Origin: Bugula neritina
Taxonomy: Eukaryota; Bryozoa; Gymnolaemata; Cheilostomatida; Bugulidae
NCBI GenBank assembly: GCA_964035545.1
Contig: OZ037768.1
Coordinates: 4,951,241-5,015,240 of the forward strand
Direction of reading: 5' to 3'
Length of the DNA: 64,000 bases
A program made the translations under genes and the position numbers. Below the pieces are notes generated by a model. That model saw nothing but the letters and a program-made list of their open reading frames with translations, made no database searches and was not told the origin of the DNA. Of the stretch, positions 56,321 to 64,000 are shown one piece after another. Position 1 is the stretch's first letter. Each line of letters opens with the position of its first letter.

Positions 56321-58200
56321 TACCAATACTCACAGTCAATGTGATATTCATATTTAATTTAGTCTAGAGCCTGAAAGTAATAGTTATAGTGATGCTTACA
56401 TTTATTATAATAATAAATCATAATGGCAATTCTAAATTTTAGTATACTTAAACTTTTACTTTAAATTAAAATTGGACTTATACTTCAACTTTAACTTGAA
56501 GGTAATTTTATACTTTTATAGTTGTGCTTGCAGTTCACTTGCTTATAACTTAGAGTTAGAGCTACAGATGGTCACAGTCAATGTGATAACTTAATCCCAT
56601 GCTAACAATTGTTTATAACTATTGCAATTTTATTAATAACAACAGGGTAACATACTATAACTAGCTCTAAAATAAACTTTAACTTTCAGTTTTAGTTTAT
56701 TGTCTGTAACCAGTATGTAATATTACTTTTCTATTAGTATAAACAAAGTTTATAAAAATATTATTTTTAATAATGTATAGTTGCCATTGTTGGTATTCAT
56801 TTAATTTATTATTATGCTTATAGTTTGAAGCAGATATTTGTTAATTTCTACTCCGTTAAGGGCTTAGAGTTTCAGTTATTAAAAAAGTCACACTAAGAGT
56901 GATAATTTGAGTCAAATAGTTACAATAACAGTGAGAATTTCAGTTGAAGTGTGCCAGCTAGAGTTTTAGTGTAAACTGCAAGTTATACTAAGTCTAACAG
57001 TTTTATGAATTGTAAACGTGAATGCATTCATTACAGTTGCTAATATAATCATCAGAATGATCTTACAGTTAGTAGAATTTTGGTTATAGTTTTAGTTTGA
57101 GTAAATTATGAGAACTTGAAGAATATAAGTTCTTACCAGTGGGGGGCACATTAATAAAATGAGTAGAAAAAGTTAAAATTAAATTGCTAATGGATGATTT
57201 ATTATTAAATAGAAATCTACTAAAGATTTTTCTAATTTTAGTAATTTATTGGGAAAAAAGCAAATAGTTTTTTTTTCAAAGTTGTCTAAACTGATGGGAG
57301 CCTAACTATATTTTAAATATTTTCTGTTTCTTGATGCATATATAATGCATTTAAGTTGTGTGTTAATTGCATTTAGTCAGGGCATTTTAGCAGAGTGATT
57401 TATAAATAATCTTTACATTGAATAACGGTTCAGTTTTCATCTTGCAAAAATTTGTCATGCATCAGTTCATAAATTTGATATTTAGATCCAAAACAGTAAC
57501 CTCCAATAGGTGTGGTCAAAATATGATAGGTGTACCAAGTCTAGCCTGCTTGCTTATGCTTTCAAATAAACTAATTGGAAGAACATTAAATTACTAATTG
57601 AAGTTGTAGACTGCTTATATCCACCATATAACACAATATCTATGTATAACATGATATCTCTACCACACTGATGTTATGCAAAAACTCAAAGACATCAAAT
57701 TAAATTTTTAACCTCAGATTTTGAGTAAACATAACTTTAATTTCTTTGACCAGGTTTTCATGCGCTATCAAGCAGTTATAGTTTTATGTCTACATGTTTG
57801 GAAATGTACTAAATTAAAATAAATGGACACAAATATCATGTTAATTATTTTATAGTTAGCATTATGCCTTATTTTGCACCTAAAAATGCGAAAATTTTGT
57901 AACCATTCCTCAATTGTTGGGTTGTACACATGTATTGTTTTGCGAACACATTTTTTTTGTAATTGACATTGTAAAAGATTTGCAGGCTGTTTTGTAGTTA
58001 TATTTTGTCTCAGTGAAACGTATGGGCTATTCTCACATTGTTTTATAAATCGGTTTGATTTACTAATTTTACTCGCCCACCCTTACAAAAATTTCGGCCT
58101 CTGCATGATTTCAATACTGGTAGTACATATATTGTAATTGTGTAGCAATTATCAGTGCCACTCCTAATTGTAGACATGATGATTATTTATAAAATGCGAC

Positions 58201-61200
58201 ATGAATATTGAGGGAGACGATACTAACTACGCTGATATAGAGAATATTGAAAGTGTTGAGGGAATTATCAAGACTAGTAACTCAGGGTGAGTGGAAATGT
58301 CATAAACCATATATAGGCTTGTGGCTGTATATTCAACACATACATAGTTGAGACATCTATTTCTGTTGTGGCCTATTTATTGTTTTTCATGAAAAGTTGT
58401 TAACATTTTGAGAATGTTTCAAAATAAATTAATATGATTCTACCTTATCTGTGCCCGACTGCAGTATTTCCAACCAGAGTGTGGGGCACTAGTAGTAGTA
58501 GTTGGTAAACTAATGACACATATCTATGTTTTTTAAATTTACCAGTGCTCACTTGTTTTGACCAATGAGATGGAGAATAATCTCGTTGATAGTAAAGAGC
58601 TTTGTCGCTTTGTTGTAAGTGAATACCTTTTATATTATGTCTTGAAAGGGAATTGCTATGTTCCTCACAGTTAGGTGTGGCAACTATTCCTCTCTGATAA
58701 ACCTTATTTTGGTGTTTGATTCTTTTTCCTGTTTAGAGCACCATCCATCGGTGATTTAAGTCCCAACGGTGACTGGAAATGTTTTCCGCAGACTTCTTAT
58801 CACAGTTGCTATGGGTTACCATACCAGGTAAGATGCTACCCCTACACAACTTAAAATTTGCTTTGGTCCGCTTGAAAACTGCTATTGATTGATTAGCCAA
58901 TGCATTCGCTCAATGGCTTAGACTATTTGTATTGCTTTAGCTATTGTGTAGTTAGTAAATTCTGTATTCAGGTAGTTATCAGTAGGCAGTCATAGGTATG
59001 AAGTTGGTGGTATTTGAGGCATACAGTGCTACTGGTGTACATAGTTACTTAGTTTGATTAGCTCTACTCTTATCCATGCATGTTCTCTCAAAGCATCAAC
59101 ATGCTGTGGAAAACCAAGTTTGGTTTACTGGATGATAAGGTGAGTTTTGTGTGTAACAAACTATTTAATTACTGAATATACGTTCATCATTGCTGTCTTT
59201 ATGCTCACTCTTAAGGAGTATTCCTGTTACCTTGCTAATATAACCTGCCTATAAATAATTCATTGCGAGAGGCGGTTGACAAGCCACCCTAACGTTGATT
59301 AGACAGATTCTAGTTCAACAGTAACTCAACGGAGAAGTAATGCTGCAGCCTAGTAGAAGACACCTGATGGTATGTGCAGCTTTTCTAACCTGACTGTCAT
59401 TACTTGTAGGATCACAACTACGGAGCCCCACCTCCCCCTACTCCACCACCTAGTCCTGGTAAAACCACCGCCCTACACACCAAGAACAAAACTTTTGAAG
59501 ATGCATTGAAATCACTAAAGCCAAATAAACCCGTTCCCGATAGAAAAAGCAAAACCGTAGCACCAAAAAAACTCACTGGAATCAAAAGAAAGAATGTAGT
59601 CAATAAAAGGACACCAGCACAGAAACCAGTTTCTGTCAGCCCTCCTGAAAACGTAGAATCAGAAGATGACGGGGGAGGCGACTACAGCGACAGTGTGACG
59701 AGATGCATCTGCAGCTACACTCATGACGACGGCTACATGATCTGTTGCGATCAGTGCCAGTGAGTTAATGACATGTTACTACCAGTATTTGTCTCCTGTT
59801 GGTACACTCCTATCCAATTATTCTGCTGCTGTTTAGTATCATATTGATTTCAAACTCATTTATCATTGCATTCCACTCTGGAGTTGGTGTAGCCTTTCAC
59901 TTTGTAATGAATACATTGTTTCTTGAGCAGCCAAGAGTTGGTTTGATTCTAGTGCCTACTTTACTAAGATGAATTGTAAAACATTTAGTTAGTTTTGATT
60001 AATCATTATTTCATGAGGCATTAACTAGTCATGTGCTGTTGGAAAGTGTTTCTCTAACCACTTTCACCTGAGCACTTAAACTTGCGAATCTAAATGTTTA
60101 ATGAGATTAAATGATGGGAATGTTACAATTCAATTAGTATTTGGTATTCCTGAGGTTTGTTCAAATTGGTTTAGTGTAGTTGACGGAGATGTACCATTTT
60201 GATAGACTTTACAGTTTAGATGATAACTGATAACTTGCTGTCTTATTTCAACAGGGTGTGGCAACACATTGACTGTATGGGGATTGATCGTACGAAAATA
60301 CCCGACGAGTATAGCTGTGAGCAGTGCATGCCTCGTAAGGTATACCGAGCTCGAGCTAGACTCATTCAGAAGAAGAAGCGGACTGAGATCCTACGAAACA
60401 CCAGTGAGGATGAGAACGCCAAAACCCAGGAACCCCCCACTCGTAGGCTGAAACCAAACTCAAAGAATGTGAAGACCAAGTTCTCTCAAGATCAGGAGAA
60501 CAGGAAGGCCCAGCTGAGCAGCCGTAACAGAGCTAAGGCTGCATTGAGCAACAAGAAGAAGGCTATAAACACACTCACCAACTCTGCTCTTAGGACTAAG
60601 GTCGGTTTGCCTTGATATTCTCTAGGGTTGGCCAATGCTGGTCACCTCATGGCTACAGTGTTAATAGGGTATGGTTCTATGGGTTTTAATAATGCTTTAA
60701 GTGACTGCATTTGTTAGGATTGGCTCTGTGTGAATTACTGTTTATTGTTTATGAATGCTTATTGCATCAATCTTACCAGTTTTCAGTCAGATTCCATATC
60801 CCCAATACATGTGAAACACTAATTTCGTAGGTAAATGTATTTTCATACTACATGTCTTGAAAAACTATCTTGCTCACTTATATAGCAGAGTTTAGTTATC
60901 TTTTGGTAGGCAGCCAGTTTAGATAATATGCTCCTTATCTATATCTTAAGATCTAAATTACAGGCTAATATAAGGTGGTTTGTTTGCCTACTAACCGTCT
61001 GTGATTACCTCCCTTAGAGTTATCCTATCACACTACACTGCTTGTTTTGCAGTGATTCGTAGATGCTAAACTCCTTTATCTAGACTAAACACCATCGTTA
61101 CTGTTTGCTTAGTTTGTATCCACGTGCATTAGTTCTATCTATATTTTATGAGTTCAGATAGTTTTAACATAGATCCTGTTTTTTATTTATTAGAAAAAAT

Positions 61201-63966
61201 CAAAAAAGTCGGAAGACTCAGGATTGCTATCAGTGGATGGCGAGGCGGAGGAGTCTCCCTGGACTGTGCCATATGACCAAGCTGATTCTAACCAGTACAG
61301 TGCGGACATCCAGGAGTCACTGAAAGCATATCGGACAAAGTCAAATCACCAGGTACCCCTCTTCATCTAACGCTACCATCAATCTCAGGCAACAACAGGA
61401 TAGCAGAGCTTTTAGAAGTTGCCTTCCCACATGAAAGTTCACTGACAGCTAGGGTTGTGTCTTGTTGCAGCTCCCTTCCCAAATTGTTCATAAAAATTAA
61501 TTGTTTATGCTCAATCTATATATTTTGCGGAGACTACCTTGTATTTACCATCACTTACCATCACTTACCATCACTTACCATCACTTGCTTTGGAAAGTTG
61601 ATGTTTGTCACTCGTTTCTATTCATAATGCAACAACTATGTTTTGCATTAAGCAACTTTTGCAGTACTCTCTTGATTCAGGTTTAAACCTTTACATTGCC
61701 ATTCACATAGCTGTAGCCCTTATTCACTACACTATCAGACCTGCCTCTCTACCTCTCGTTATTTTCTTCATCACTATATAACTTGTTAAGAGGACTGAAA
61801 AGCTACGTTTATGTAGTATTAAAATCTGCGAAAGTATCAGTAGTACAGCTTTAGGTTGTATATCCAATAAATTGATTTTAAAGTATGTTTTGGCCACATA
61901 TGTCCTCAATTTATTTGTTAGCAGCATGGGTAACCTGATTGTGTTATGGAGAAGATAGTAAAGATAAATGTGATTATATAGCTAACAGCTACAACCTTTC
62001 TGATGTTTTCATCTGCTCCTGGGTTATACACATAAATAATTTAATCACTTGCATCAACCATAGTAATTATAATTAGAGTAATTATAATGTCTGGCACATT
62101 GTAGTAAATTATTAAATAATAATAATAGCAATAATTTCCTATTGTCAAGCAAACCCTATCTTAACTGTTTGGGTATTTTAGCCAATATCATCAGATTGTA
62201 AAATAATCTAAATCTTAACGTGAGTATTCATACTGATACTGATAAGTTGGAATGGAGAAAAAAAACTAAAATTAAAATAATTAACTTTTTGTTCTATATT
62301 TGCATGTTTCCCGTGGCTATTCTAAATGATGAGAATTCAATGCGACACTTGCTGTAGTAATAATTACTGAATTATTGACTGATCAATTTGAGTTTGAGCT
62401 GATGGCCAAGATATTTCTGGATATTTCAATATTACATAAGCAAAACTTTTCAGTCCTGTTTTAAGAGCTATTAGTACTATTTAAGTTCAACCTTCAGTTT
62501 CTCTTTTTAACACCAACCATATACCTATAATTTATAATGCGATAAATAATGTGGTTTTCACTCATTCATTGAGTTTTCTCTACTGTTTGCTCTTGTAGCT
62601 GGCCAGTGTATTGTCTGAATTAGACGAACCAAGGTGTCAACTCCGACTTCTCAACAACGGCAGACGTGGCCTGGAGGTTAACGCCGACACACCACCCAAT
62701 CAGGCTCTTATAGAGTTTAAAGGCAAAGTCATGCTCCACCAGCAATTTCAGCAGAAGAATAACTATTACAAAAGGTAGACAACTCTTTGCAATGAACTTC
62801 TTCAAGCTTATACATTACTAAAGCTTAGGGCTATGCTTACGTCCCAAATATCATAATTGGCGAAATTAGAGTGCTTATTTAATACTGTGTTACTGTGACA
62901 TATAAAACTAAAGATTTTTTAAAATCCTGAGAGATAAGTTGGCTGGATAAGCTGACAATAATTTTGATGTTGTTCCACTACTCCGTGTGCCGGTTTGAGA
63001 AAAATGGTAGGGCGACTCCTAATTATCCTTACTAATGTATATACTAAGCTTATAATTAATTAATGGTGTAAAGATTTGAGCATATTTAGTAGAGGTAATA
63101 AATATTGAGTGAGAGATAAAAATGTAAATATACTAAGAAAAGTCATGCAGGTAAAAATCCTGGTTGCTCAATGGTAATTTTGCAATAATCTTTGATCAAA
63201 TTTGTAAGACTAGTTGTTGAAACACTTATTAACACACTTTAAACCTGAACTTCCCAGATACGAAACACTAGGTGTAATAAATTTAAATCTCCCTGGGGTA
63301 TTATCTTTTGTGTTGCTGTAAAGCAAAAATAGATGATTTCCCTTAAGGTAAATTAGTTATTTTTTCACTTGTAGTCTAAGAGACAATTTACTTTAAGTTG
63401 TATCAAGTCATATCAATTCTCAAGATTGTTACCTCTCTCTATCTCTAATATTGCATTGCTAGTGCTTGTAATGTTTTTTAGGCCACAGCCATTTACACTG
63501 TTCTATGACAAGTGGGATGGTCTAGACATATGTGTTGACGCTACGTCATTGGGAACTGAAGCTAGATTTGTCCAACGCTCTTGCTCTCCTAATGCTGAGG
63601 TAAAACTAGTGAAATGATTTATTTTACTCTGGTTTCTCCGATATGTAGTGTCTTCCCAAAAAAAATTATTCAAATGTTGCAGTTTTCTTTTTTATTTAAT
63701 GGGTTCTTAATTATGCCGTTTTAGTTTGTTTCACATGCACCAAATTGTTTGATGCTTACATTCTATACTTGTTAAAGTGGTTATGTCCCCATAATATTGT
63801 ATCAAATGCTCCCAAGACCTTGAAATAAGCCGCCAGCTATGTTTGTTCCCTTAAAGGTGAGACACATAATAGAAAATGGTCAAGTCCATCTTGTAATTTT
63901 TTCCACAAAAGAAATCTCTGGTGGTTCAGAAGTGACGATACCCTTCGACTACCAATACAAACGATG
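58201..63966 (+). CDS. KMT2E: KMT2E/MLL5-type PHD-SET protein, 3' part outside the window
   Basis: This is a chromatin protein of the KMT2E/SETD5 (fly UpSET) group. Eight exons are visible: 58201-58286, 58737-58827, 59410-59759, 60255-60600, 61194-61352, 62599-62774, 63482-63599, 63857-63966; the last ends at a GT and coding continues beyond 64000. About 478 codons are seen. Early motif [19 protein letters not shown] (53-71) is shared with KMT2E. A PHD finger is at 158-200 ([32 protein letters not shown]). A lysine/arginine-rich linker precedes the SET domain (from about 365: [21 protein letters not shown] at 432-442; VTIPFDYQY). In SET the usual NHS is QRS, as in KMT2E, so methyltransferase activity is doubtful. 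The PHD finger and the DHNYGA block favour KMT2E over SETD5. Confidence 0.93.
58565..58614 (+). CDS. Possible alternative first coding exon of KMT2E
   Basis: An ATG at 58565 opens 50 bases that end at a consensus donor (GTAAGT, 58615-58620). Phase 2 lets it splice into the exon at 58737 in frame, replacing the 58201 exon; the N-terminus would then begin [16 protein letters not shown]. An acceptor-like TTTACCAG ends at 58545, 19 bases 5' of this ATG. It cannot be a cassette after the first exon, because that reading meets TGA. Only splice and phase evidence supports it. Confidence 0.35.
61547..61586. repeat. 10-bp tandem repeat (ACCATCACTT)4
   Basis: Four perfect units lie in a KMT2E intron. 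Confidence 0.95.
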
Positions 63967-64000
63967 GTAGGTCAATTCTATGAATGTAAATGCGATTTGT

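Larger units (their letters stand above)
52389..58200. other. 5.8-kb divergent spacer between the pseudocaspase and KMT2E
   Basis: No supported coding exon is seen. It contains a 15-bp tandem repeat with a G-rich tract (53273-53437) and long simple-sequence tracts (53560-54350, 54770-56320). The last 1.5 kb before KMT2E is AT-rich but not repetitive. An acceptor-like CCTAATTGTAG ends at 58173, 27 bases before the KMT2E ATG. A short upstream frame starting at 58176 overlaps that ATG out of phase. Confidence 0.45.

Noticed and set aside
58546-58614. Cassette exon between KMT2E exons 1 and 2
   Set aside because: Inserting it after the first exon gives TGA after four codons; only use as an alternative first exon is compatible.

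Overview
This window is nuclear DNA of an invertebrate animal. It is AT-rich (roughly two thirds A+T by eye). Genes are split by many GT-AG introns, mostly 100-1500 bp, the standard code is used, and every recognisable gene is an animal one. The phylum cannot be fixed from the sequence. A MAPK7/ERK5 with its C-terminal activation region and a KMT2E with PHD and SET domains argue against an insect or nematode of the usual reduced type. Exon chains below were assembled by hand from splice sites and reading phase; each complete chain gives an uninterrupted frame from ATG to stop.

Layout: LINE 3' fragment (1-232); MRPL32 (+, 888-1394); NDUFA4 (-, 1720-4234) with a second LINE fragment in intron 1; a truncated copy of an S9 peptidase gene (+, 5769-8292) carrying a tRNA-derived SINE; the intact 15-exon S9 serine peptidase gene (+, 9465-14915), whose intron 10 holds a 32-bp minisatellite built from its own 3' splice site; DTWD2 (-, 15673-17927); DTNBP1/dysbindin (+, 20434-23534); MAPK7/ERK5 (-, 23837-29931); PTTG1IP (+, 33140-36199); an unrecognised 245-residue gene (-, 37315-40340); a Yippee-like gene (+, 46394-48387); a CARD-containing pseudocaspase (-, 49736-52388); and the 5' two thirds of a coding region for KMT2E (+, 58201 to the right edge).

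Apart from the tandem S9 copies, neighbours strictly alternate in strand. Convergent 3' ends lie close together (302-1348 bp between stop codons). Divergent 5' ends are separated by up to about 6 kb of low-complexity DNA rich in degenerate TAT/TAG/TAC periodic tracts. Ten of eleven genes have a pyrimidine-rich 3' splice-site-like AG within 60 bases upstream of the start codon, which suggests 5'UTR introns or spliced-leader trans-splicing.

The genes do not form one pathway. They include two mitochondrial proteins (ribosome, complex IV), a cytosolic peptidase, a tRNA modifier, a BLOC-1 subunit, a MAP kinase, a membrane adaptor, a zinc-binding regulator, a cell-death family protein and a chromatin regulator. 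The most unusual items are the pseudocaspase (active-site Cys replaced by Ser), the splice-acceptor minisatellite and other splice-site duplications in the S9 gene, the TQY activation loop of the ERK5 orthologue, and the arrangement of repeat tracts at divergent promoters.
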